From positions 23,529 through 87,528 of the forward strand of contig CALXRL010000009.1 in NCBI GenBank assembly GCA_944390735.1: a stretch of DNA of 64,000 bases. The letters are read 5' to 3'. Positions within the stretch are counted from its first letter, which is position 1, and each line of letters opens with the position of its first letter. A program made the position numbers and the translations under genes. The notes beneath the pieces were generated by a model, which was not told the origin of the DNA, made no database searches, and was given only the letters and a program-made list of their open reading frames with translations. The stretch is from an uncultured Victivallales bacterium. GTDB lineage: Bacteria > Verrucomicrobiota > Lentisphaeria > Victivallales > UBA1829. Positions 8,153-16,623 of this stretch are shown piece after piece.

Positions 8153-11122
8153 TCATTTCTCCCGTTTCCGCATGGTCCGGGTGCCGATGGCAAACCGGAA
8201 GCGGTTTTTATCGGAATCGGATGTGCCGGAGAAGGAGGACTCCCCGTCCGCGGCCCCGGTCCAGATGCGGAGATCAAAACCGAGAAACGGTTCCTTCGCA
8301 TACCGGAAGTGCTCCAGCGGGAAACCCGCGGTCAGGATCCAGCCGTCCGCGCGCCGGCAGAACCGCCAGCGGCACTCCCGGCGGAAATAGAGACTGGACC
8401 CGCTCAGTTCCGCCCGCTCCGGAGAACTCCCCGGGGAAAAGACAAAACGATGCGTCCAGCCGCTTCGATACCCCGTGCGGTCAAGGCGCCGGAGCGGCTG
8501 ACCATCCAGCAGAATTTCAAATACGGCCTTCCCGAAATCCTCGTTGCTTCCGCGGGAGGATTCCGGCATCTCCGCGAACACGGAGAACCAGAGCTTCCCG
8601 TCTGCGATGCAGATCCCGGCCCGACAGTTTTTCCCGAATTTCCATTCGGGAACGCGCTTCCATTCCGGGGAATCCAGCGTCGTTGTTTCGGAGATGCCAT
8701 CCGGTCCCTCCGGAATACGCAATGTCCGGTTGAGGTGCAGCGGAACGGAACGGCCGTCCAGCAGGATGTGTTCCGGAAGAGCGGAGCCGGAAAACGGAAC
8801 GGAAAAGGAAAGCGTCTCTTCGCTTCCCTGACGGATCAGTTTTTTTCCATCCGGGAACTCGACGGTAAAGGGAACACCTTTCTTCTGAATGTGGAAGGAA
8901 AGATACAGGACCCATCCGTTTTCCTCCAACGCGGCACGGGCTCCGAGGAAACGGGCGGAGTCGATCCCCTGCACCTCGACTCCGCGAAGGAAGCGCTCCA
9001 TGGATTCAGGATCGTGTCCGCTCACCCAGCAGGGGAATGGGGTTGCGGAAAGTTCGGTTTTCCCGTCCGTTTCCGGAAGAGGATTGCCCATCTCATCCAG
9101 CAGCGCGATGGACGGTTCCGTTCTCCGGAAAACGAGTCGTCGCGGATCCTTCTCTTTTTCGTTCAGGAGAAATACGGCGGCCACCTCCCTGCCCGGCCCC
9201 GAAAAACGGTAGACGCACGCCTCGCCGGGAAGGATCTGCTTCGACTGGAAGCGGCACCCTTTCAGCAGACTCGAAAACACCGCTGTTGCAATGTATTTGG
9301 TATTGGGAACATACCCTTTCGTTCCGAAGAGACCGGGCGCGGACTCCCGGTAAAAATTGCTGTTGAGCGCAGGAGCGAATCCCAGCAGGAATCCGCCCGG
9401 AAGCGGAAGAGATCCCCGGACGCCTTCCGCCGCATCCAGAAGATACCGGCGGATCAGATAGCCGGGATGCGCGGATGCCGGTTCTCCCTCGCTGAGCGGG
9501 ATCAGATAATACAGCTCCGTGTTCCAGAGTTCCGCATCCGCCATTCCGAAACGGGAGAGAAGAGACCGGAGTTCCCGGAGAGCCGCATCTCCGGCGCTCG
9601 GCGAATCCTCGTAGGGGGTGCTGTACGGATGAAAGGAAACGCCCGTAAGAGAACGTCCCCCGCCGCGCTGAAGAACGTTCCGGGTATAGGCCAGAACATC
9701 GCCGGATGCGTCGCCGGTGGCGCAGATCCCGAGAATCGAGGCGGAAGGATCCGTCTCCTGGAGAATTCCGCAGGCGGAATTCAAATACCGGAGATACTCC
9801 TCCTCGGGCAGGAAAAGATTGGGTTCGTTCAGAATCTCGTAATATGCCACTTTTCCCCGGTAGCGCTCCGAAACGGAACGCACCAGATTCTCCCAGTTCC
9901 GCAGCGGCGGAAGAGCCGTCCGCCGCCCCTTCCCGGTGAAATACGACTGGTGACACTCCACAAATTTCGACTTCCGATAGAGCCATTGCGGAAGACCATG
10001 CTGAATGGACGCCTGACCGGCGGGAAACTGGAAGAACATCCCGCCCAGATTAATCAGCAGACGCAGTCCGGCCGCCTGCGCGCTCTGAACCACGCGGTCG
10101 CAGTGCCGCCATTCGAACCGTCCCTCCTCGGGTTCCAGAAGCCCCCAGACAAACGGATTTCCGCTGTCCCACATCCGAAGAAAGGAGAAACCGGCCTCGG
10201 CAAAGATCCGCAGTTCGCTCTCCGAGACATCCTGTATGGAGGCGAACGTCAGCGGACTGTTGATCCCGAGATCCACGGGCAGCTCTCCCGGCGCAGCCCG
10301 TACCCGGGGCGCAACGGCCAGATACTGGAGAATCCGCGACGTCTCCTCCCCTTCCACTTCCACGGAGAGACAGTAAAGATCGTTCCTCCCGGGAAGCGAA
10401 ACTTCAATCGGAAGTACGGTCCGCTCCCCCGGAGGAACCGTGGCGTTTTTCCACTCCTTCCCGCAGGAACCTCCGGAAAAGACCGAGCTCAGTTCCAAAC
10501 GGATGCGGATCCTCTTTTCCTCCGCAGTGTGATTGAAAATCTCGAACTTCGCGGAAAATCGTTCCCCGGGCGCGAAACGGAAATCCTCCTGCTCCGTTTT
10601 CAGATCGGTGCTGAACGACGGAGAGCTCTCCGGGTTGCCGAGCGGTCCGAGCCGCAGTCCGGTAAACGAGAGAGTCACCTCCTGCGGGGACGTTTTCAGG
10701 ATCCGGAATCCGCACCATCCGTTCTCCGGCGATGGAACAAACCGGAAGGAATACTCTTTCCACCGGTCGGAAAGCGTCAGCTGAAAGCGCGCTCTGGAAC
10801 CGGTCCGGATATATTCCGAAACGGTCAGGGTCTCCCCGTTCCGACTGCTCTTCGCCCGGAAGCGCAGTTCATAGGTCTTTCCACGTTTCACGGGAACCGC
10901 GGGCAGAAAGAATCCCATTCGGCACTCCGCCGGAGCGGTAAAGGTGACTGCCCGGCCCCACGGCGTTTCCGAAAAACGCGGAAGACAGGTTCGGGCATGA
11001 AGATTGTCTCCCAGATGGTATCCGGTAAATCCGTGCCGGAAATCCGTGTTCGTCAGAAGATTTTCCGCCTTCAAAATCATGGCGGAAGCAAACAAGAGCA
11101 GACAAAGAACGAACCGACGCAT
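8153..11122 (-). CDS. Large secreted clan GH-A-type glycosidase with C-terminal CBM9-like domain (cassette 2)
   Basis: A 989-residue exported enzyme; signal peptide at residues 1-19. Residues about 20-160 resemble a carbohydrate-binding beta-sandwich, 180-270 another beta domain, 280-600 a TIM barrel in which ILNEPN gives a candidate acid/base Glu433 and WNTELYY a candidate nucleophile Glu536. Residues about 800-985 resemble a family-9-like carbohydrate-binding domain of the type found at ends of extracellular glycosidases. The gene begins 4 bases after the prepilin stop, with the GGGAGAG ribosome site inside the end of that gene, so translation is probably coupled. The family is likely GH39/GH5-like; the substrate cannot be read from sequence. 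Confidence 0.8.
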   Translation of the reverse strand: MRRFVLCLLLFASAMILKAENLLTNTDFRHGFTGYHLGDNLHARTCLPRFSETPWGRAVTFTAPAECRMGFFLPAVPVKRGKTYELRFRAKSSRNGETLTVSEYIRTGSRARFQLTLSDRWKEYSFRFVPSPENGWCGFRILKTSPQEVTLSFTGLRLGPLGNPESSPSFSTDLKTEQEDFRFAPGERFSAKFEIFNHTAEEKRIRIRLELSSVFSGGSCGKEWKNATVPPGERTVLPIEVSLPGRNDLYCLSVEVEGEETSRILQYLAVAPRVRAAPGELPVDLGINSPLTFASIQDVSESELRIFAEAGFSFLRMWDSGNPFVWGLLEPEEGRFEWRHCDRVVQSAQAAGLRLLINLGGMFFQFPAGQASIQHGLPQWLYRKSKFVECHQSYFTGKGRRTALPPLRNWENLVRSVSERYRGKVAYYEILNEPNLFLPEEEYLRYLNSACGILQETDPSASILGICATGDASGDVLAYTRNVLQRGGGRSLTGVSFHPYSTPYEDSPSAGDAALRELRSLLSRFGMADAELWNTELYYLIPLSEGEPASAHPGYLIRRYLLDAAEGVRGSLPLPGGFLLGFAPALNSNFYRESAPGLFGTKGYVPNTKYIATAVFSSLLKGCRFQSKQILPGEACVYRFSGPGREVAAVFLLNEKEKDPRRLVFRRTEPSIALLDEMGNPLPETDGKTELSATPFPCWVSGHDPESMERFLRGVEVQGIDSARFLGARAALEENGWVLYLSFHIQKKGVPFTVEFPDGKKLIRQGSEETLSFSVPFSGSALPEHILLDGRSVPLHLNRTLRIPEGPDGISETTTLDSPEWKRVPEWKFGKNCRAGICIADGKLWFSVFAEMPESSRGSNEDFGKAVFEILLDGQPLRRLDRTGYRSGWTHRFVFSPGSSPERAELSGSSLYFRRECRWRFCRRADGWILTAGFPLEHFRYAKEPFLGFDLRIWTGAADGESSFSGTSDSDKNRFRFAIGTRTMRKREK

Positions 11123-11126
11123 TTTC

Positions 11127-11876
11127 TCACTCTCCCATCAATGAAATGGTCCAGTCCTCCTCCCGGATCAGGGAGGCGAGAGTTCCGGCTTTTGCCGGAT
11201 CGGCATTCCGCAGGAGGTACGCAAGAGAAGCACGGTTCCGAGCCTCCGTATGACCATCAATGAACAGGAGATTCGCCTGCCCCAGATGCAGCAGATGAAA
11301 CCCCGTTCCGCCGTTGCCGTGAATCCGGAACCGGGGATATCCCGGGTCCGTCTGAAGGGAAATGCTGTCCGCCAGGAAAAAGTACCGCGACGCCGTTCTG
11401 ATTTTCCGCAGATCGAGCGTTTTGGAGTAGTTGTTTGCCGGATCGTGCATGGTCGGAATCCCGCCCGCGCATTCCAGTTCGTATTCATCGCCCCAGAAAT
11501 GACTCTTTACACCGTAGGTTTTCGCCGGGACAAAATCCTCGTTCCGGAACGTCTGCACGGCCTTCGGACAGGAGACCAGGCGGAAGCGGGGATTGGCTGT
11601 CTGCACTCCCGCGTCATTGAAAAAGCGCTTGTAGTAAAGTTCGCCTGCCCAGTGCATCTTGTTGTGGACGCCCGCCTCTCCAATGACATAATAATCCGAG
11701 TTGTCCACCGCGTATCCCGCATAATCCAGACCGATCTGCCGGAGATTGTTCTGGCAGGAGATAAGGTACCCCTTCTGACGAACCTTGCTCAGCGCCGGCA
11801 GAAACACCGCCATCAGAATTGCGATGATCGCAATGGCAATCAGCAGTTCCAGCAATGTGAATTTTCTCTGTTTCAT
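11127..11876 (-). CDS. Prepilin-like protein with H-X9-DG C-terminal motif (cassette 2)
   Basis: A 249-residue protein: leader MKQRK, then FTLLELLIAIAIIAILMAVF, the prepilin helix with conserved Glu5. The residue before the Phe is Lys rather than Gly. HLGQANLLFIDGH near the C-terminus is the H-X9-DG motif. The ATG at 11876 has GGAG five bases upstream; the in-frame ATG 42 bases earlier would add an unrelated tail and lies in the promoter leader. It is followed after 4 bases by a large secreted glycosidase, and an AraC gene diverges from it. Probable membrane or pilus-type surface protein whose exact role is unknown. Confidence 0.85.
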   Translation of the reverse strand: MKQRKFTLLELLIAIAIIAILMAVFLPALSKVRQKGYLISCQNNLRQIGLDYAGYAVDNSDYYVIGEAGVHNKMHWAGELYYKRFFNDAGVQTANPRFRLVSCPKAVQTFRNEDFVPAKTYGVKSHFWGDEYELECAGGIPTMHDPANNYSKTLDLRKIRTASRYFFLADSISLQTDPGYPRFRIHGNGGTGFHLLHLGQANLLFIDGHTEARNRASLAYLLRNADPAKAGTLASLIREEDWTISLMGE

Positions 11877-11906
11877 GATTCTCCATCTGCAGTTTGTTTT
11901 TCTTAC

Positions 11907-11912
11907 ATTATA
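11907..11912 (-). promoter_or_regulatory. -10 element of prepilin cassette 2
   Basis: The minus strand reads TATAAT after a T-rich tract, 31 bases before the prepilin ATG. The -35 region is poor, which fits control by the divergent AraC regulator starting at 11998. Confidence 0.45.
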
Positions 11913-11997
11913 CTTCAAAAAAAAAGAATAACCTTAATTTTTGGACGGAAAATCTTGAATTTCCGCCAAACTGCCCTATATTCATTGCGGAACAGGA

Positions 11998-12906
11998 ATG
12001 GAAATTGTCATGACGATCCGGAAACACAGTTTTTTTCTTCGGGACTTCTATCTGACCCCGTTCAACTGCACAGTCTACTGCTCGTTCCACCATTACGGGG
12101 AGACCAAGGACCGCTGGCATCATCACGATTTCGACGAACTGGTCATCGTCCGTTCCGGAGAGGGCACTCATGTCACCGAAAACGGCACCTACTCCATCGG
12201 CAAGGGAGACACCTTTCTGATTCCGTTCGGCCGCTCCCACAGCTATGAGAATCTGCGCGATCTGCGGATCGCGAATCTGATTTTCCGCAAGGACGCCTGG
12301 AAACAGAAATGCGGTGATCTGGCCGATTCGCCCGGGTACAACATCTTCTTTGAAAACAGCACGCGCTTCAAGGAGGAGTTCCGGTTTCACAACCGTCTGA
12401 CCCTCTCCGGCGAACAGCTGCAGGAGTGCGAACGGATCTTCTCCCGCATGCGCATGGAACAGTCCGCTGAACTCCCCGGACGCAACTGCATGACCGAACT
12501 GCTGTTTCTGAATCTCTGCGTCATCATCTGCCGGAGTTTTTCCTCGGGAGAGAAGACGCGCACCTCGGAAATCAGCGATCTGAGCAGGCTTCTCCGCTTC
12601 ATGGAGACGCATCACAGCGATCCGCTGAAACTCGAGGATCTGGCCAGAACGATTCACCGATCGGTTTCGTCGCTGACCGCCCTCTTCCGCGCGGCGCTGG
12701 GAACGAGTCCGGTGGACTACCTGAATACGATCCGTCTGGAACAGGCGGCAAAGGAGTTGCGGGAAACGAATCGTCCGGTCTCCGCGGTCGCCTTCGCCCA
12801 CGGATTTTCCGACAGCAACTACTTTTCGACCCGTTTTTCCCGTCGTTTCGGCTGCGCTCCGCGGGTCTATCGCGCCCGGCAGAAAAATCAGGCGCCGGAA
12901 TCCTGA
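11998..12906 (+). CDS. AraC-family transcriptional regulator, divergent from cassette 2
   Basis: A 302-residue regulator. The N-terminal half is a cupin sensor: WHHHDFDELVIVRSGEG and KGDTFLIPFGRSHSYEN are the two cupin motifs. The C-terminal 100 residues carry two helix-turn-helix units (LEDLARTIHRSVSSLTALFR; VAFAHGFSDSNYFSTRFSRR). It faces away from the prepilin-glycosidase pair across 121 bp of AT-rich DNA, the usual arrangement for a local activator. A second in-frame ATG at 12010 is an alternative start with a GGA sequence upstream. Ligand unknown, probably a sugar derived from the cassette's substrate. Confidence 0.9.
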   Translation: MEIVMTIRKHSFFLRDFYLTPFNCTVYCSFHHYGETKDRWHHHDFDELVIVRSGEGTHVTENGTYSIGKGDTFLIPFGRSHSYENLRDLRIANLIFRKDAWKQKCGDLADSPGYNIFFENSTRFKEEFRFHNRLTLSGEQLQECERIFSRMRMEQSAELPGRNCMTELLFLNLCVIICRSFSSGEKTRTSEISDLSRLLRFMETHHSDPLKLEDLARTIHRSVSSLTALFRAALGTSPVDYLNTIRLEQAAKELRETNRPVSAVAFAHGFSDSNYFSTRFSRRFGCAPRVYRARQKNQAPES

Positions 12907-13034
12907 CAATCCCTTCTCCGTCCGCTTTGTTCGGATTGCGTTTGAATTGCGTCAGTTCTCCGGCAGGAGCATTGCATTTTCCACGCGGAGGCACTACATT
13001 CCGGAAACCCGAAACAACAGAAGGAATGCAATCC

Positions 13035-13652
13035 ATGCTCAACAAAAAACTCAAACGACTCGCGGTCTACTGCTCCTCCAGAAACGGAGCGGATCCGGCC
13101 TTCGGGAAAGCGGCGGAGGAGCTGGGACGTCTCATGGCCCTGCGCGAAATCGAACTCGTCTACGGAGGCTCCTCGGTCGGACTCATGAAGAAAATCGCGG
13201 ATACGGTTCTCCGCAACGGCGGAGAGGTCACCGGAGTCTATCCGGAAGGACTCTTTCTCGAAGAGCTTCAGACCAATCTGACAAGAACCTGCATCGTCCG
13301 CTCCATGGCGGAACGGAAGGCCATGATGCTCGAACTCTCCGACGCATGGCTCGCTCTGCCCGGCGGATTCGGCACGCTGGACGAATTTTTCGACGCACTC
13401 TGCCTGCTCCAGATCGGCCATCACTCCAAGCCCTGCGGACTGCTCAACATCAACGGATTCTACGATCCGCTCCTTGGCTTTCTGGAAAACGTCAGACTCA
13501 GCGGAATGATCCGGACATCGGACCGTGAACTCATCCATGTGCATTCCACCCCCGCGGGTCTGCTGGATCTTCTGGAGGAGCAGTTGGAGTGCCGCGGCAT
13601 CCATGTTCTGCCCGGCGCCTCCTGGAACGAGCCGGAACGGTTCGCCGTCTGA
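13035..13652 (+). CDS. LOG-family protein (nucleoside 5'-monophosphate phosphoribohydrolase)
   Basis: A 205-residue LOG (TIGR00730) protein with the signature PGGFGTLDEFFD and the preceding MAERKAMM catalytic Arg/Lys region. Family members, often annotated as lysine decarboxylases in error, cleave the N-glycosidic bond of cytokinin riboside monophosphate or other nucleotide monophosphates. Start chosen at MLNKKLK because AGAAGGA lies about 9 bases upstream; the longer open frame reaches back into the intergenic region. It is convergent with the mannonate dehydratase gene, with only 8 bases between their ends. It may be monocistronic. Confidence 0.88.
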   Translation: MLNKKLKRLAVYCSSRNGADPAFGKAAEELGRLMALREIELVYGGSSVGLMKKIADTVLRNGGEVTGVYPEGLFLEELQTNLTRTCIVRSMAERKAMMLELSDAWLALPGGFGTLDEFFDALCLLQIGHHSKPCGLLNINGFYDPLLGFLENVRLSGMIRTSDRELIHVHSTPAGLLDLLEEQLECRGIHVLPGASWNEPERFAV

Positions 13653-13660
13653 ACGAAGAA

Positions 13661-14614
13661 TCAATGCGTCATGCCGAGCGCATCCAGAATTCCCTTCAGA
13701 TACGATGCGCCCAGAAGACGGCCCCAGATCGCATACCCCGGCGAAGAGTTGTCCTCGCCCGCCATCGTCGGCGCGTGATCGGGACGGATCAGACAGTCGA
13801 TGCCGTTCTCGCGATACAGCCGGAGAATCTTCGGCATATCGGTCGGCCCGTTGTCATGAAACGTCTCCCGGAATCCGCCTTCAAAGGGTTCCACATCGCG
13901 CATATGGGCGAACACAATGTCGTTCCGGAATTCCGGAATGAGCTCTTCGATTCTCTCCCCCATGCAGCGGAACGTCGCCTGACAGAACGTGATGCCCCAG
14001 GCGGGACTCGCGGCAAGACGCTTCGCCTTCCGATACGCCTCCGCCGAGGTGAAAATACGCGGATACCCTTTCAGTTCCGGAACCGGCGGATCATCCGGAT
14101 GCAGTCCCATCCGCACACCGGCCTCCTCCGCCGCCGGCAGAACCGCGCGTAGAAAATAGAGATAGTTCTTCCAGAGCTCTTCATGGGTCAGATGCAGTTC
14201 CTCGTTCGGAATGTCCTGCGGGAAATAACCGTTGGTCAGCGCTCCTCCGCGCGCCGGGATCGCCGTCCGGCTGCGGAACCAGCCGACTCCCGCCATGAAA
14301 TTGTAGCACAAAACGGGAATTTCCAGTTTCCCCATATTCCGAAGCATCCGCCGGTAGTGTTCAAGATCCTCGTCCCGTCCGGGAAGTCCGAGTTTGATGC
14401 GCGTCATGTCGAACTCGTCGCCTTCAAGCGCCTGAAGACGGAACCCGGCATCGGCAAACCGGTCCCGAATCGTTTTCAGCGATTCAAACTCATAGACAGG
14501 CGGCATTCCGGTGAGTTCCGGAGCGGCCTTTGTAATCGCGTAATTGATTCCCGCCTGGCGCGAAAGCGTCCATTTGAGATCCGGCACCGCCGGAAGAAAA
14601 ATTCCAAGTTTCAT
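13661..14614 (-). CDS. Mannonate dehydratase homologue (UxuA family), short form
   Basis: A 317-residue TIM-barrel protein of the UxuA family, which dehydrates D-mannonate to 2-keto-3-deoxygluconate in hexuronate breakdown. Family features visible are MGLHPDDPP, a metal-site Cys in ITFCQATF (FCTGS-like in classic enzymes), HMRD and RPDHAP near the C-terminus. It is shorter than E. coli UxuA (394) and departs from it around the Cys motif, so substrate may differ. Its ATG directly follows the TAA of the GH113-like gene (TAAAATG) and uses AGAGGA inside that gene as ribosome site, implying translational coupling. Part of the IclR-controlled cluster. Confidence 0.8.
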   Translation of the reverse strand: MKLGIFLPAVPDLKWTLSRQAGINYAITKAAPELTGMPPVYEFESLKTIRDRFADAGFRLQALEGDEFDMTRIKLGLPGRDEDLEHYRRMLRNMGKLEIPVLCYNFMAGVGWFRSRTAIPARGGALTNGYFPQDIPNEELHLTHEELWKNYLYFLRAVLPAAEEAGVRMGLHPDDPPVPELKGYPRIFTSAEAYRKAKRLAASPAWGITFCQATFRCMGERIEELIPEFRNDIVFAHMRDVEPFEGGFRETFHDNGPTDMPKILRLYRENGIDCLIRPDHAPTMAGEDNSSPGYAIWGRLLGASYLKGILDALGMTH

Positions 14615-14615
14615 T

Positions 14616-15671
14616 TTATCCTCTCTTTTCTTCCGCGGACAAAGAGATCGCAGCTGACGATCCGTTTTCCGCGCACCAGCGTCTCATCACCTCGGCCGCG
14701 GGCTTTCCATCCATCGTGAAGCCCTTGTTTCCCGCGGGATCATCCACAAACTGCGGACGGTAATTCTGTTCATCCCATTTCCACCAGAAAAGTCCGCCCC
14801 ACCACTCTTCCGGGGAGAAGGCGCGAATCACGGCATCAAGATAATTTGCCTGTTCCCGACCGTCGTATCCGCCGCCGTTATTCCAGAAGTAGGGCAGTTT
14901 GGACGCTCCGACCGTAGCACAGCAGCCGCATTCGCCAAAATAGAATGGTTTTCCATAAACTTCTGCGAACTCCCGGGTCCGTTGTACGACAGGGGCAAGA
15001 TATGCCGCCATCTCGTCGACCGTTCCTCCGCCGTGCTCGGAAGCAGGAGAATACATGCTGCTCCCCAGCGAATCCAGTGCAAAGAACCAGTGATTCGGAT
15101 TTCTCTGAATCAAAGGAAGAAACTGTTCCGCGGCGATCAGGGACGTGGTCAGATGGCCCTTGTAGTTCTTCCGGACGACATCCACGATCCGGAGCCAGTG
15201 TTCGGAGAAGTCGGCAAACGGATTCAGTTCGCTGTCGAGACAATATCCTTCGCAGGAGCAGCGGTTCGCGATGCGCAGATAATGCCGGGTCAGCGCGGCA
15301 TAGTTTTCAAACCAGTCCTCGCGATAGTGAATCGGCTTTCCGGGAATGATTTCGCCGGAGGGAGGCAGCTGGAGATGCCCCCGCTGGGTTCCGTCCCAGC
15401 TCTCCAGCATCGGACGGAACATCACTTTGACCCCCAGCTTGTGGAACAGATTCATGATGTCGCAAAGTTCGTCGTCGCCGGGTGTAATGGTGAAATCGCG
15501 GAACTGGCGTGTGCTGCTGAACCGCTCCTGCATCACGGTGGCCACCAGACAGACCCAGCTGCATCCGAGTTCCGCGATCTTTTCCGCCTCTTTCGCCGCC
15601 ACTTCTGAAGAGAAGTAACCGTTCCTTGCGTAGAAACCGAATGTCACACCTTTGAACAATTCCCGTTTCAC
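14616..15671 (-). CDS. GH113-like TIM-barrel glycosidase (possible beta-mannanase/mannosidase)
   Basis: A 351-residue protein without signal peptide. VTFGFYARNGYFSS at the N-terminus, CLDSELNPF (candidate acid/base Glu about 169), YFGECGCCA (candidate nucleophile Glu) and the late GLFWWKWDEQNY fit glycoside hydrolase family 113, known for beta-1,4-mannanase activity. The start is GTG at 15671, six bases after the TAG of the upstream IclR gene, with AGGGGA between. It is the first enzyme of the likely operon iclR - GH113-like - uxuA-like. Being cytoplasmic, it would act on imported oligosaccharides. Family placement is from motifs only, so moderately sure. Confidence 0.7.
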   Translation of the reverse strand: MKRELFKGVTFGFYARNGYFSSEVAAKEAEKIAELGCSWVCLVATVMQERFSSTRQFRDFTITPGDDELCDIMNLFHKLGVKVMFRPMLESWDGTQRGHLQLPPSGEIIPGKPIHYREDWFENYAALTRHYLRIANRCSCEGYCLDSELNPFADFSEHWLRIVDVVRKNYKGHLTTSLIAAEQFLPLIQRNPNHWFFALDSLGSSMYSPASEHGGGTVDEMAAYLAPVVQRTREFAEVYGKPFYFGECGCCATVGASKLPYFWNNGGGYDGREQANYLDAVIRAFSPEEWWGGLFWWKWDEQNYRPQFVDDPAGNKGFTMDGKPAAEVMRRWCAENGSSAAISLSAEEKRG

Positions 15672-15677
15672 GTTCCC

Positions 15678-16418
15678 CTACATCCTTTCCGCGATCTTCT
15701 CAGGAAGTGCCGAAAGCAGCTCCAGGATCGCCTGTTTCTGTTTCTCTTGGAACCGGTAGCCCGGAATAAAACTGCCGACGGCCGCGACGACCCGTCCCGA
15801 GAGAAAAACCGGGACCGCCAGTGCGGTGATGTCTTCCCGCTCCTCCACCAGGAGCTCCTGATGCGCAATTCTGTTCAACGTTTTGTTCAGCTGCGCTTCG
15901 GAACGGATCTCCTTCCACTCCTCCCCCGGCGGGCCGTTCCGCAGAAGGAACGCCTTCTGTTTTTCCACCGGCAGATGCGCCAGAAGCACACGGCCCGAAA
16001 CACTCCGATAAGGAGTCTCGCGCTTCGGAAACGTTCCGGTCATCACCTGCACCGGATGCGTCGACATGATATTGTACAGAATCACACGCGAATCCCCTTC
16101 CAGCACCGAAAGGCAGATGTATTCCCCTGTCCGTTCCGAAAAGGCCTTCATCGCGGGAAGCGCGGCTTCGATCAGCGCGGGAGCATACCCGGGATTCTCC
16201 GTCAGCTCATACGCCTTCCGTCCCAGCGCATACCCCTTCCGGCGCCCCGCCTGTTCCAGATATCCGAGGTTCGCCAGCGTGCGGACAATACGCGAAGCCG
16301 TCGGGAGCTTCAGTCCGGATGCGGCCGCAAGTTCACTCAGAGGATGCGCCTCCCGCGGATGCTCGCCCACAAGCTCCAGAAGCCGCAGCGCCCGTTCCAC
16401 TGCCTGTATGTTGTTCAT
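15678..16418 (-). CDS. IclR-family transcriptional regulator
   Basis: A 246-residue IclR regulator: N-terminal winged helix (about 5-65; LSELAAASGLKLPTASRIVR recognition region) and C-terminal effector domain (about 75-245) with YRSVSGRVLLAHL and ITALAVPVF motifs. Such repressors or activators bind small acids or sugars and control adjacent catabolic genes. It heads a minus-strand operon with the GH113-like and mannonate dehydratase genes and diverges from the GH36 gene. Two identical 10-bp sites 21 bp apart lie immediately upstream, suggesting autoregulation and control of both directions. Confidence 0.92.
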   Translation of the reverse strand: MNNIQAVERALRLLELVGEHPREAHPLSELAAASGLKLPTASRIVRTLANLGYLEQAGRRKGYALGRKAYELTENPGYAPALIEAALPAMKAFSERTGEYICLSVLEGDSRVILYNIMSTHPVQVMTGTFPKRETPYRSVSGRVLLAHLPVEKQKAFLLRNGPPGEEWKEIRSEAQLNKTLNRIAHQELLVEEREDITALAVPVFLSGRVVAAVGSFIPGYRFQEKQKQAILELLSALPEKIAERM

Positions 16419-16424
16419 ACCATC

Positions 16425-16455
16425 TATCTTTCACATTATGAAATTTATCTTTCAC
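16425..16455. promoter_or_regulatory. Direct-repeat operator between iclR-type gene and GH36 gene
   Basis: TATCTTTCAC occurs at 16425-16434 and again at 16446-16455, exactly 21 bp apart (two helical turns). Between them the minus strand has CATAAT (16435-16440), a -10-like sequence for the regulator gene; the plus strand has TATAAT (16456-16461) touching the right copy, a possible -10 for the GH36 gene. Repeats are seen directly; regulator binding is inferred. Confidence 0.55.
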
Positions 16456-16623
16456 TATAATTACTATATTTCCAGTCGGAGAAAAAATCAAGCCGGAAAA
16501 AATCTCCCTTCCGCTCCAGCGGAACTTCCACGGAGGAGCAGGAGAAAATTCATGCGGAAGCATTGAAAAAGAACGGAAACGGTTATACCTTACCGGAACC
16601 CAAGATACAGGAGAAGACTTTTT

